Made by a program: the position numbers and the translations under genes | The notes under the pieces: model-generated | What the model was told of the DNA's origin: nothing | What the model saw: only the letters and a program-made list of their open reading frames with translations | Databases searched by the model: none | Shown here: piece after piece, positions 44,072 through 52,836 of the stretch | Layout of the letters: each line of letters starts with the position of its first letter | How positions within the stretch are numbered: position 1 is the stretch's first letter | NCBI RefSeq assembly: GCF_013178945.1 | Contig: NZ_JABFDM010000002.1 | Coordinates: forward strand, 310,001 to 374,000 | Direction of reading: 5' to 3' | DNA from: Bradyrhizobium aeschynomenes | Lineage (GTDB): Bacteria; Pseudomonadota; Alphaproteobacteria; Rhizobiales; Xanthobacteraceae | DNA: 64,000 nucleotides

Positions 44072-45418
44072 CTATTGCAACTGCCACACCTCGAAGGGCC
44101 TGTCATAGCCCCGCACCGAAACCTCGCCGTGGAAGACGGCGTCAAGCGCCCCGTCTCCCGCCGCCTGCCGCACCTCGGAAGAGATCAGGAGCTGCGAGTC
44201 GAACTCCTTGTTCAGCGCCTCCAGCCGCGAGGCGAAGTTCACGGTGTCGCCGATGACGGTGTACTCCTTGCGACGTGGCGAGCCGATGCTGCCGGCGACG
44301 ACCTCGCCGAGGTGAATGCCTATCCCGATCCGCAGCGGCCAGGACGACAAGGCGTTCACGCGCTCCATCGCGATCACCATCTCGCGCGCCGCCAGGACCG
44401 CCTGCGCGGCGGCATCGCGCGATTCGAACGGTGCACCGAACAGCGCCAGAAAGCCGTCACCGAGGAACTTGTTGACGATGCCGCCATGCCGCTCGAGGAT
44501 TTCGACGAGCACGGCGAATGCGCCGTCCAGACGATCCACGACCTCTTGCGGGGGCTTCGATCGCGCGGCGGCGGTGAAGCCACGGAAATCGACGAACATG
44601 ACGGCAACCTCGCGGATGTCGCGTGCCTCTGCCGTACCTTCCTTCATCAGACGCTCGACGACCTGCGGTGAGACGTGCTGGCCGAACAGATCGGTGACCC
44701 GATCGCGCGCCGATGCGGCTTCGATGCTCGCCGCAAACTGCCGGCGCAGCTGCACGCTGACGGCTCCCGCGAGCAGGCCGCACAGCAGGATGATGAAGCT
44801 GCGCTCACCATGATAATAGATCTCGGGATTCTGGCTCACGTCGATGGAGGGACGATCCACCAGCGCCACGATCAGCAATTCGGCCGCGGCCACCAGGCCG
44901 GTAAAGCTCGACAGCCAGAAATCGAGCCGAAGCGTCGAGAGAATGATGAAGATGAAATAGACCAGCGGCGCGCCGAAGCCGAGCGCCTTGTCGTGGCCGA
45001 TACCTTCGATCTGCAGCATGAGCACCAATGTGGGCAGCGACGTCTCGACCAGCGCGCTGACGTAGCGCCAGATCACAGGGACATCCCGGCCGAGGCGGAT
45101 GTCCGCCTTGATCCTGAACAGAATGAGCGTCTCGAAGCCGATGAATGCAGCGATGATCGCGTAGACGTAGAGCACCCCCACCCGGCTCGGCCAGATCCAC
45201 TCCGAGATCTTCGGCTGGAAGATCTCGACCAGCACCGAGATCACGAGAAACAACGCCGCGGTCGCGATCAGGGCCTTCACGCGCAGCAGCTCGGTGTTCA
45301 ACGTCTGACGCATCAGCGCCAGGTCGAACGCTGCCGACGTTCCCGCCAACCTCTCGCCGGTCTCTAGCCCCCCAGAGATCGTCATCGTGCCCCAGCCGCC
45401 TCCATGCCCGGCCGGCAT
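44072..45418 (-). CDS. Membrane-bound class III adenylate/guanylate cyclase
   Basis: A 448-residue protein. The N-terminal ~230 residues carry six hydrophobic helices, forming a MASE-like sensor. The C-terminal ~190 residues are a cyclase homology domain: metal Asp residues in VMFVDFRGFTA and NKFLGDGFLALFG, then RRKEYTVIGDTVNFASRLE with the substrate Lys and transition-state Asn/Arg. cAMP production is likely, but specificity is inferred. It begins 6 bp after the ABC permease stop with GAGG in between, so it is co-transcribed with the efflux operon; ATG 45385 is an alternative start. Confidence 0.88.
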   Translation of the reverse strand: MPAGHGGGWGTMTISGGLETGERLAGTSAAFDLALMRQTLNTELLRVKALIATAALFLVISVLVEIFQPKISEWIWPSRVGVLYVYAIIAAFIGFETLILFRIKADIRLGRDVPVIWRYVSALVETSLPTLVLMLQIEGIGHDKALGFGAPLVYFIFIILSTLRLDFWLSSFTGLVAAAELLIVALVDRPSIDVSQNPEIYYHGERSFIILLCGLLAGAVSVQLRRQFAASIEAASARDRVTDLFGQHVSPQVVERLMKEGTAEARDIREVAVMFVDFRGFTAAARSKPPQEVVDRLDGAFAVLVEILERHGGIVNKFLGDGFLALFGAPFESRDAAAQAVLAAREMVIAMERVNALSSWPLRIGIGIHLGEVVAGSIGSPRRKEYTVIGDTVNFASRLEALNKEFDSQLLISSEVRQAAGDGALDAVFHGEVSVRGYDRPFEVWQLQ

Positions 45419-45424
45419 TGTGCC

Positions 45425-46585
45425 TCAATCGAGGGTGCGGCGGAAGCGGAAGACGGCGACAGTCATCGCAAACAGCATGAGGCCGACCAGGGCGATCGTA
45501 TCATGTTGCAGGTTCTGGAGCGTCGAGCCCTTGAGCATGATGGCGCGGACGATCCGAAGGTAATGCGTCAGTGGCAGGCACTCGCCGAGGATCTGCGCCC
45601 ATTGCGGCATGCCCAGGAACGGGAACATGAAACCGGACAGCAGAATGCTGGGCAGGAAGAACATCATCGACAGCTGCATCGCCTGCAGCTGGTTCTGCGC
45701 CAGGGTGGAGAACGTATAGCCGATCGAGAGGTTGGTCGCGATGAACAGGGTCGAGAGCAGCGCCAGCAGCAGCAGGCTCCCCATGATCGGCACGCCGAAC
45801 AGGAGCACGCCGATGCCGATGATGATCGTGGCCTGCAGGAATCCGACCATCACATAAGGGATGATCTTGCCGAGCATGACCTCGACCGGCTTGATCGGCA
45901 TCGACAGCAGGCTCTCCATCGTGCCGCGTTCGATTTCGCGGGTCACCGACAGGGCGGTGAAGATCAGCATCGTCATGGTCAGGATGGTGCCGACCAGGCC
46001 CGGCACGATGTTGAGCCGCGACGACGCCGCCGGATTGTAGCGGGCATGAGCCCTGATCTCGAACGGCGTCGTGACCGGATTGCCGGTGTAGAGATCGTGT
46101 GCGAGCGCGGTCTGCACGATCATCCCGAGCGAGGACAGCGCCGAGGACGCCGCCACCGGATCGGTGGCATCGGCCGCCACCAAAAGCGCCGGACGGTCGC
46201 CGCGACGCACCGCGCGCTCGAAGCCGCGCGGGATCTCGACGCCGAACAGCACCTTGCCGGACAGCAGGAGGTCGTCGAACTCGGCGACGCTGCCGACTTC
46301 GCGGGTGAAGCGGAAATAGGCCGTGTTCTCCATTGCCTTCAGAATCGAACGGCCGAGATCGCTGTCCTCCTGCAGCAGCACCGCCGCCGGCAGATGGCGC
46401 GGCGTGGTGTTGATGGCGTAGCCGAACAGCATCAGCTGCATCACCGGGATCATCACGATCATGGCAAACGACACACGGTCGCGTCTGAGCTGGATGAATT
46501 CCTTGACCAGCATTGCATAGGTGCGGCGCCAGAAGCCGAACCACCGCTCCGGGGCGGAATGATCGAGCCTGCCCCGAGTGCTCAT
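45425..46585 (-). CDS. ABC-2 type transporter permease (YbhR/YhhJ-like)
   Basis: A 386-residue permease. One N-terminal helix (VSFAMIVMIPVMQLMLFGYAI) is followed by a large periplasmic part and five C-terminal helices, with the ABC-2 signature NIVPGLVGTILTMTMLIFTALSVTREIERGTMESLLSMPI. It forms the membrane part of a drug- or lipid-type exporter with the ATPase upstream. Start ATG 46585 overlaps the ATPase stop by 4 bp. Only one permease is present, so it may act as a homodimer. Confidence 0.93.
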   Translation of the reverse strand: MSTRGRLDHSAPERWFGFWRRTYAMLVKEFIQLRRDRVSFAMIVMIPVMQLMLFGYAINTTPRHLPAAVLLQEDSDLGRSILKAMENTAYFRFTREVGSVAEFDDLLLSGKVLFGVEIPRGFERAVRRGDRPALLVAADATDPVAASSALSSLGMIVQTALAHDLYTGNPVTTPFEIRAHARYNPAASSRLNIVPGLVGTILTMTMLIFTALSVTREIERGTMESLLSMPIKPVEVMLGKIIPYVMVGFLQATIIIGIGVLLFGVPIMGSLLLLALLSTLFIATNLSIGYTFSTLAQNQLQAMQLSMMFFLPSILLSGFMFPFLGMPQWAQILGECLPLTHYLRIVRAIMLKGSTLQNLQHDTIALVGLMLFAMTVAVFRFRRTLD

Positions 46586-47520
46586 TGGAAATTGTCCCGC
46601 GAGCGGTTCATCAGGTCGATGAAGACGTCCTCGAGCGAGGGCGCGGCCTCCTCCCAGCGCAGATCAGCCTTGTCGCGCCAGGGCGCGATCGCGACATCCA
46701 GCGCGCGGCGGTCGCGGCCTGACACATGCAGGCTGGTGCCGAACGGCGCGACCATGTCGACCCCGGGCTTGCCGGCCAGCGACGTGGTGAGCTCGCGCAG
46801 ATCTGCGCCGCTCACGGTGTATGTGGTGAGCGCCGATTGCGCGATCACCTCGGAGACCGAGCCGTGCGCCAGCAGATGGCCGTAAGCGATGTAGGCGATC
46901 TCATGACAGCGCTCGGCCTCGTCCATGTAGTGGGTCGAGACCAGCACGGTCAGGCCTTCGCCGGCCAGCGCGTGAATCTCGTTCCAGAAGTCGCGCCGCG
47001 CCTTGGGGTCGACGCCGGCGGTAGGCTCGTCGAGCAGCAGCAATTGAGGGTTCGGCAGGGTGCAGGCGCCGAGCGCGAGCCGCTGCTTCCAGCCGCCGGA
47101 CAATTCGCCGGCGAGCTGGCGCTCACGCCCTGCGAGGCCGAGCCGCCGCACCATGTCGCGCGCTGCACCTTGCGGATCGGCCATGCCGTAGAGCCTTGCG
47201 ACGAACTCGAGATTCTCGCGCACCGACAGGTCCTGATACAGGCTGAAGCGCTGCGTCATGTAGCCGACGCGGCGCTTGATCTTGTCGGCGTCGCGGCGGA
47301 TGTCGAAGCCGAGGCAGGTGCCCTCGCCGCCGTCGGGCGTCAGCAGGCCGCACAGCATGCGGATCGTCGTCGTCTTGCCTGAGCCGTTGGGCCCAAGGAA
47401 GCCGTAGATCGAGCCGCGCCTGACCTGCATCGACAGATCATGCACGACCTCGCGGCCGCCGAAGGACTTGGTCAGTCCCCGGACGTCGATCGCGATCTCG
47501 GCTCGCGCGGCGCCGGTCAT
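46582..47520 (-). CDS. ABC transporter ATP-binding protein
   Basis: A 312-residue ATPase: Walker A GPNGSGKTT near residue 43, Q-loop TQRFSLYQ, signature LSGGWKQRLALG, Walker B LLLLDEPTAGVD and the switch His in VSTHYMDEAE. The C-terminal ~90 residues form the DUF4162-like extension usual for this exporter type. It powers the ABC-2 permease next to it. It overlaps both neighbours by 4 bp (ATGA), so stoichiometry is set by coupled translation. Confidence 0.95.
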   Translation of the reverse strand: MTGAARAEIAIDVRGLTKSFGGREVVHDLSMQVRRGSIYGFLGPNGSGKTTTIRMLCGLLTPDGGEGTCLGFDIRRDADKIKRRVGYMTQRFSLYQDLSVRENLEFVARLYGMADPQGAARDMVRRLGLAGRERQLAGELSGGWKQRLALGACTLPNPQLLLLDEPTAGVDPKARRDFWNEIHALAGEGLTVLVSTHYMDEAERCHEIAYIAYGHLLAHGSVSEVIAQSALTTYTVSGADLRELTTSLAGKPGVDMVAPFGTSLHVSGRDRRALDVAIAPWRDKADLRWEEAAPSLEDVFIDLMNRSRDNFQ

Positions 47521-48293
47521 TGCTTGTCCGCCACCGGAGTCTTGGGGTGTGGATAGATGCTGACGGGCTGACCGACGCGCAGCGCGTCCGGCCGCGAGGG
47601 GCGTGCCTGGATCAGGTAGACCAGCTTGTGGCGCTCATCGAGGCTGTAGATGACCGGCGGCGTGTACTCCGCAGACGTCGCGAGGAAGTAGACCCGCGCG
47701 GTGAGGTCGGCGGCGCAATTGTCGCAGGTCACGCGGACCTCGTCGCCGACGGCGAACTTCGGTAGATCCGGCTCCGACACGTAGAAGCGCAGCTTCATGT
47801 TGCCCGGAGGCATGATCGACAGCACCGGACGCTGCGCAGCGACCATCTCGCCCTCGCGGAAATAGATCTGCTGGATGGTGCCGGCGACGGGCGCCACACC
47901 CTTGCGCCGCGCCAGCCGGGTCTGCGATGTCACCAGATGAGCCTCGGCGACGCGCAACGCCGAGACGGCCGAGTCCAGCGTCGCCTGCGTCCCCGCCCCG
48001 GTCTTGCTCAGGGCCGCCGCGCGATCATAGGTCTGCTGCGCATTGGCGAGCGTGGCCTTCGTCTGATTGAGATCGGCCTGCTGCAGGTCGTCATCGACCG
48101 AATAGAGCGGATCACCGATCTTGACCTCGTCCCCTTCATGCACGTTCAGCTTCGTGATCCGCCCCGCCTCGTCGGGGCTCACGAAGATCATGTCGGCCTC
48201 GACCCAGCCCTGATAGCCGGGATCGCGCGTGTCCTTGCAGCCGTTGAAGCTAAACGCCGTGACCAGTACGGCGAGGCAGTGCAGCAGGCTCAT
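47517..48293 (-). CDS. HlyD-family periplasmic adaptor (YbhG-like)
   Basis: A 258-residue membrane-fusion protein. The N-terminus is a signal or anchor (LAVLVTAFSFNGCKD) with a Cys that only loosely fits a lipobox. Then follow the lipoyl-like half VSPDEAGRITKLNVHEGDEVKIGDPLYSVD, a coiled-coil hairpin (ADLNQTKATLANAQQTYDRAA...AEAHLVTSQTRLA) and the second lipoyl half APVAGTIQQIYFREGE. It should link the ABC exporter to an outer-membrane channel such as TolC, encoded elsewhere. It overlaps the TetR gene by 4 bp. Confidence 0.9.
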   Translation of the reverse strand: MSLLHCLAVLVTAFSFNGCKDTRDPGYQGWVEADMIFVSPDEAGRITKLNVHEGDEVKIGDPLYSVDDDLQQADLNQTKATLANAQQTYDRAAALSKTGAGTQATLDSAVSALRVAEAHLVTSQTRLARRKGVAPVAGTIQQIYFREGEMVAAQRPVLSIMPPGNMKLRFYVSEPDLPKFAVGDEVRVTCDNCAADLTARVYFLATSAEYTPPVIYSLDERHKLVYLIQARPSRPDALRVGQPVSIYPHPKTPVADKQ

Positions 48294-48964
48294 GTCGGCC
48301 TCCTCGGGCCAAAGATCAGATCGAGATGCGTCTGCAGCATCGCCTCCGCGTCGAGCGGCGCATGGCGCTCGAACAGGCTCTTCCAGAGCACCGCCACCAT
48401 CATCGGTGCAATCATCAGCTGCGGATGTTGGACGAGCTTTGGCTCGCGGATCTCGCCGCGCGTGATTGCCATCTGGATCAGCGCACGCATGGCGGCGAGC
48501 CCGCGGGAGACAACCTCGCGGTAGTAGAAGTCGGCTATCGCCGGAAAGCGCGGTCCTTCCGCGATGATGAGCCGGACGAGATCGCCACGGCGCGTGCCGG
48601 CGACCTCCTGGAGAAACATCTTCGCCAGAGCCTCGACCATGTCGCGGACCGAGCCGCCTGCCGGCAGCGGGGCCGCAAGACGGCCGACGAAAGGCACGAT
48701 CGCGGTCCGGATCAATTCCTCAAACATCGATTCCTTGTCCTTGAAGTGCAGATAGATCGTGCCCTTGGCGACGCCGGCGCGCTTGGCAATGTCGTCGAGC
48801 CGGGTCGCTGCAAAGCCCCGGGCGATGAACTCATCCATGGCGGCCTGCACGATCGCGGTGCGCCGCTCGGCCGCACGATCGGCGCGCCGCGAGGGGGCGG
48901 CTCCCGTCTCCGTTGGTCTGCCCGTCTGAGCCTTGCCTCTGCGCAATTTCGATGGTTCCGTCAT
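48290..48964 (-). CDS. TetR family repressor of the exporter operon
   Basis: A 224-residue regulator. Helix-turn-helix: ERRTAIVQAAMDEFIARGFAATRLDDIAKRAGVAKGTIYLHFKDKESMFEEL near residues 34-85, the complete TetR DNA-binding domain; a ligand-binding helical domain follows. It is the first gene of the operon TetR-HlyD-ATPase-permease-cyclase, so it is autoregulated. A perfect 18-bp palindrome 10 bp before its ATG is the obvious operator. The inducer is probably a substrate of the pump. Confidence 0.93.
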   Translation of the reverse strand: MTEPSKLRRGKAQTGRPTETGAAPSRRADRAAERRTAIVQAAMDEFIARGFAATRLDDIAKRAGVAKGTIYLHFKDKESMFEELIRTAIVPFVGRLAAPLPAGGSVRDMVEALAKMFLQEVAGTRRGDLVRLIIAEGPRFPAIADFYYREVVSRGLAAMRALIQMAITRGEIREPKLVQHPQLMIAPMMVAVLWKSLFERHAPLDAEAMLQTHLDLIFGPRRPT

Positions 48965-48974
48965 GGGAAATATA

Positions 48975-48992
48975 TGACTGACTAGTCAGTCA
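48975..48992 (-). promoter_or_regulatory. TetR operator
   Basis: TGACTGACTAGTCAGTCA is a perfect 18-bp palindrome, 10 bp upstream of the TetR start codon, in the expected place for repression of the whole operon. Its dyad length fits one or two TetR dimers. Confidence 0.85.
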
Positions 48993-49074
48993 ATGTAAAG
49001 AGGTTTCACGAGAGCCGGGAGGCCCCTCCCTCCCAGGCGACGGATCCGACCGTCCGAGAAAGTCAACCGGACGG

Positions 49075-50355
49075 TCAGACGCAGGGCCTGATGTAGGGCC
49101 GATTGATCTCCCAGAGCTCGTCCAGAAGCTGGCGCGCGGCAGCCGCCGAATTGACGACGGGATCGATCAGCAGCGCCTGCAGCGCGATCTCCTTGGATGC
49201 CGTCATGGCCGCCTGCACCGCCAGCTGCTGCACCTGCACCTGGATTGACATCAGCTTCGCCACAGCATCGGGAAGTGGGCCCAGAGAGACCGGATGAATG
49301 CCGCAGCGATCCGCCACCACGGGCACTTCGACGGCCGCGCCGGCAGCAAGGTTGGGAATGACGTGACGGTTATGCACGACCCCAGACTCGATGACCTGCC
49401 TGCGGTCGTGCAGGACCGAGCCGATCACGGCGACGGCACGCTCTCCGGAGGGCATTCGCCACCAGTCGGGCATCTCGGCACGACCGGACAGGACCTCGTC
49501 GATCTGCCGGATCAGCTTGGCCCGCTCCGCCTCGTCCCATGCAAAGTCGTAACCGCCCTCACCCGCTTCCCAGCCATAGGCGAGATACTCGCCGACGTGA
49601 CCGTCACCGCAACCGAGCCAGACCCCGAAGTCGCGCAGCAGCGCGCGCGTCAACGGCGCGACCTTGGCGTCGTGACCCCGCTCCATCTCGCGAAGCTGCG
49701 GATAGAGATCCTCGCCGGTCTCGCGGTCCCGGATCTGCGTTAGGCATTGGAAATGGTTCAGCCCGGCGCCCCATACTTCGACGCGTTCCTCGGCCAGTCC
49801 CAGGATGGACGCCACCTGGCTGCGCGCGATGAAGATGCCGTGGCAGAGGCCGATATGTTTGAGGCGGCTGTGACGCCCCAGCGCAAGGATGATGCGGCTC
49901 TCGGGATTGGAGAAATTGATGAACAGCGCATCCGGGCAGCGCAGCTCCATCTCGCGCACGAAATCGAAGACGACCGGCAGGGTGCGGAGCGTGAAGAACA
50001 AGGCGCCCGGCCCGCCATTCTCGCCCAGCGTATGCCGGATGCCGTATTTGCGCGGCACCTCGAAATCGAGCTTCCAGAGCCGGTTGCGGTCGATCGCGGT
50101 GGCATGGATCACAAAGCCGGCGCCGTCGAGAGCCGCTCGCCAATCCGTCGTCGCCTCGATCCTGAGCCCCGCGCCGGACATCTCGTTCAGCAGCCTGGCC
50201 AATCGCTCCGATCGGGCCAGCCGGGCCGGGTCGCGCCCGACCAGGACCAGCGTCGAGCCGGCGAGATCATGCGTCGAGAACAGGTCCCGAAACACGCTGA
50301 GACCGAACGAGGCGCTGCTCGCGCCGAGGAAGACGATCTTGGTGACGGCGGTCAT
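49075..50355 (-). CDS. Family 4 glycoside hydrolase (alpha-glucosidase/galactosidase-like)
   Basis: A 426-residue NAD- and Mn-dependent GH4 enzyme. The NAD fold opens with [13 protein letters not shown]; the metal and catalytic part is [14 protein letters not shown] and GLCHGIF, with Cys and His metal ligands, then [10 protein letters not shown]4 enzymes cleave glycosides by oxidation-elimination. The substrate (galacturonide, glucoside or galactoside) cannot be told. ATG 50355 is chosen over a TTG at 50361. No sugar transporter is adjacent. Confidence 0.88.
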   Translation of the reverse strand: MTAVTKIVFLGASSASFGLSVFRDLFSTHDLAGSTLVLVGRDPARLARSERLARLLNEMSGAGLRIEATTDWRAALDGAGFVIHATAIDRNRLWKLDFEVPRKYGIRHTLGENGGPGALFFTLRTLPVVFDFVREMELRCPDALFINFSNPESRIILALGRHSRLKHIGLCHGIFIARSQVASILGLAEERVEVWGAGLNHFQCLTQIRDRETGEDLYPQLREMERGHDAKVAPLTRALLRDFGVWLGCGDGHVGEYLAYGWEAGEGGYDFAWDEAERAKLIRQIDEVLSGRAEMPDWWRMPSGERAVAVIGSVLHDRRQVIESGVVHNRHVIPNLAAGAAVEVPVVADRCGIHPVSLGPLPDAVAKLMSIQVQVQQLAVQAAMTASKEIALQALLIDPVVNSAAAARQLLDELWEINRPYIRPCV

Positions 50356-50449
50356 CGGCAATTTGTGCCAGCGCCGCGCGTCAGCGTCCTGATCCAGATC
50401 AAATCACCGCCTCGTCTTGCGGGGCGGCGCCTCAATGAGGGCCGACGTA

Positions 50450-51475
50450 TCAGGTGAAGTCGAGCACCACACGACCGTCGATCTTGCCGGCCTTCATGCG
50501 GTCAAAGATGGTGTTGATCTCCGACAGCGGCGCCGTCGTCACCTCGGCCGTCACCTTGCCTTCGGCGGCAAAGGCGATCGCCTCGTCGAGGTCGCGCCTG
50601 GTGCCGACGATCGAGCCACGGACGGTGATGCGCTTCAGCACAACATCGAAGATCGGCGTCGGGAATTCACCCGGCGGCAGGCCCACGAGGCTGACCGTGC
50701 CCTTGCGGCGGACCATGTGCAGCGCCTGCGCGAAAGCCGGCGTCGACACCGCCGTGACCAGCACGCCATGAGCGCCCCCGCCGGTGATTGCGATCACCCG
50801 CTCCACGGCATCCTTGTCGAGCGCGTTGACCGCATGCTCGGCCCCCGCCTCCAGCGCGAGCTTCAGCTTGTCCTCGGCGATGTCGAGCCCGATCGGCTTC
50901 AGCCCCATCGCCTTTGCATACTGGATCGCAACGTGACCAAGGCCGCCGACGCCGGAGATCACCACCCACTCGCCCGGACGCGTGTCGGTTTCCTTGAGGC
51001 CCTTGTAGGTCGTCACGCCGGCGCAGAGGATCGGGGCGATCTTGGCGAAGTTCACATTGGCCGGCAGGCGCGCGGCGAATGCCGCAGAGGCGATCACGTA
51101 TTCCGCAAAGCCGCCGTTCACGCTGTAGCCGGTGTTGTGCTGATGCTCGCACAAGGTTTCCCAACCGGTCTCGCAATATTCGCAGCGCAGGCAGGCATCA
51201 TGCAGCCACGCAACGCCAACCGCATCGCCGACCTTGAAGTCGGTAACACCGGCCCCGAGCGATGCAACGATGCCTGCAGCCTCATGCCCGGGAATGAATG
51301 GCGGCACCGGTTTCACCGGCCAGTCTCCGGAGGCAGCGTGAAGATCCGTGTGACAAACGCCGCATGCCTTCAATTTGACGAGGAGCTCGCCCGGACCCGG
51401 CACGGGAACCGGAACGTCCTCGATGACGAGCGGCTTGCCGAAGGCTTTGACGATTGCGGCTTTCATGGTCTGCAT
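50450..51475 (-). CDS. Zinc-dependent alcohol dehydrogenase (AdhP type)
   Basis: A 341-residue medium-chain dehydrogenase. Catalytic zinc ligands: Cys in KACGVCHTDLHAA, His-Glu in PGHEAAGIV and the later Cys in PILCAGVTTYKG. The structural zinc uses four Cys in CLRCEYCETGWETLC, and the NAD site is GVGGLGHVAIQ. It oxidises ethanol or other primary alcohols. ATG 51475 has AGGAG eight bases upstream, while 51466 and 51502 do not. It lies downstream of the DUF2000 gene. Confidence 0.93.
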   Translation of the reverse strand: MQTMKAAIVKAFGKPLVIEDVPVPVPGPGELLVKLKACGVCHTDLHAASGDWPVKPVPPFIPGHEAAGIVASLGAGVTDFKVGDAVGVAWLHDACLRCEYCETGWETLCEHQHNTGYSVNGGFAEYVIASAAFAARLPANVNFAKIAPILCAGVTTYKGLKETDTRPGEWVVISGVGGLGHVAIQYAKAMGLKPIGLDIAEDKLKLALEAGAEHAVNALDKDAVERVIAITGGGAHGVLVTAVSTPAFAQALHMVRRKGTVSLVGLPPGEFPTPIFDVVLKRITVRGSIVGTRRDLDEAIAFAAEGKVTAEVTTAPLSEINTIFDRMKAGKIDGRVVLDFT

Positions 51476-51614
51476 CTGTCTGCTCCTCATGTTGAGGCGC
51501 AAACTAACGAGGCTGAACGACGTCGGTCTTGATCGGTGTCAAATAACAGTGCCGCTTTGATGCGCAGCATGTAACAGTTTCATGACAGCTGCAAAGTCGA
51601 CGCATCCGTCGATA

Positions 51615-52028
51615 TCATGCGTGAAACTTCAACCCGTCGATGACCTTGTCGACCACCTTGCGCTCTGCACGAAACGCCAAGCCCACCAGATTGAGATCGG
51701 CGCGCGCCACAGCCCTCACCGCCTCACGGTTGGCGTCGTCATGCGTGGTCTTGAACATGTCCTCGGTATAGAGCGCCGGCTTCACATCGCGTGACAGCGC
51801 GCGATCGAGAGCACGCGCCAACGCTGCGCGATCCGGCGCGCCGTAGATCAGGATCGGTTGTCCAATCAACGCATGATAGCTGGTGGCCGAACCGTCCTCG
51901 TAAAGCGCGCCGATGCATTCCGGGTATGCCGCAGCAATGCCGCTGGATAGAAACGCCGCAACGTTCAGCTTCTGCCAGGCCTCGAGATCGTTGCGGATGA
52001 TCAGCGCGATTTTGGTGTCGAATTGCAT
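51615..52028 (-). CDS. DUF2000 family protein
   Basis: A 137-residue protein whose start FDTKIALIIRNDLEAWQKLNVAAFLSSGI and middle ALIGQPILIYGA match DUF2000 proteins, thought to have a peptidyl-tRNA-hydrolase-2-like fold. The function is unknown. It starts at ATG 52028 and has no signal peptide. It is upstream of the alcohol dehydrogenase with a 139-bp gap, so co-transcription is uncertain. Confidence 0.85.
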   Translation of the reverse strand: MQFDTKIALIIRNDLEAWQKLNVAAFLSSGIAAAYPECIGALYEDGSATSYHALIGQPILIYGAPDRAALARALDRALSRDVKPALYTEDMFKTTHDDANREAVRAVARADLNLVGLAFRAERKVVDKVIDGLKFHA

Positions 52029-52135
52029 GTCACGTCCAAGGCTCGATGTTCACGACGGCCCAGAATAGCCGAGCCGCTCCGGCCGGGAAGCACCGAAATG
52101 AGAGCGTGCATGCGGAACCTGGTAGCTCGGATCAA

Positions 52136-52540
52136 TCAGCCCTTGGCGTCGCACACCCAGGCACGGATGACGCATTCCTTGCCACCATATTTATAGCACT
52201 CCCGGGTGGCGTCGTTGAGCGAGGTCGAGATCTTCGGCCTGACGGCGTAGCCGTGGGCGCCGCACGGATTCGCCAGATCGACCGCGAATGCGGCGCACGC
52301 CTTCTTCATCGTCACGGCCGTGCACTCACCCTTGCACTGCTTGAGCGCCGCCGCCTTGGCGAGATGCTCCGCCGGATAATCGAAAGCCTGACCGTAGGCG
52401 GCGCATTGGCCGATGGCGAAGGCTCCGGCGGCATGCGCCGGGCTGATGGCGCCGTCACTCGCCACACGCGCAGCGCCGACGATCACGGTCAAGCCAAATG
52501 CAAACAGCGCGAGACGACGCGCAGCGGTCGAAATGATCAC
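52136..52540 (-). CDS. DUF4189 domain protein, secreted
   Basis: A 134-residue protein with signal peptide (IISTAARRLALFAFGLTVIVGAARVASDG...SPAHA) and then a DUF4189 domain: GAFAIGQCAAYGQAFDYPAEHLAKAAALKQC and further Cys residues in KGEC, KKAC, NPCG and RECYKYGGKECV, eight or more in total, indicating disulfides in the periplasm or outside. The start is GTG 52540 because GGAGGAAAAA lies directly upstream; the longer ATG frame is not supported. The function is unknown. Confidence 0.85.
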   Translation of the reverse strand: MIISTAARRLALFAFGLTVIVGAARVASDGAISPAHAAGAFAIGQCAAYGQAFDYPAEHLAKAAALKQCKGECTAVTMKKACAAFAVDLANPCGAHGYAVRPKISTSLNDATRECYKYGGKECVIRAWVCDAKG

Positions 52541-52631
52541 TTTTTCCTCCCCCGAGGCCCAATACGGCAAATCTAGCCGGGGGTCGTTGAAACTTGGTGA
52601 ATGAGAGATTGAGGTGCGGGTTCTGACCGGC

Positions 52632-52808
52632 GTCATTCCGGGGCATTCGCGCGCAAAATGGCGAAGCCATTTTGGAGCAGCGCGAATGAGCCCGGAATCC
52701 ATAGCCACAGGACGATGTCGTGAGGCGAGATGCTCACGACCAGCGTGCCTCACACGGCTTGCTGGGGGTATGGATTCCGGGCTCGCGCTCTGCGCGCCCC
52801 GGAATGAC
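52632..52808. repeat. GTCATTCCGGGG-type palindromic repeat, long form with insert
   Basis: The longest copy. The first arm, GTCATTCCGGGGCATTCGCGC, carries an inserted hairpin AAAATGGC-GAA-GCCATTTT before GCGCGAATGAGCCCGGAATCC. The second arm is GGATTCCGGGCTCGCG...GCCCCGGAATGAC. It lies between the DUF4189 gene and the end of the cox operon. Confidence 0.9.
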
Positions 52809-52836
52809 GAGGTGAGAGTCCCGCAGACGGCAAAGA

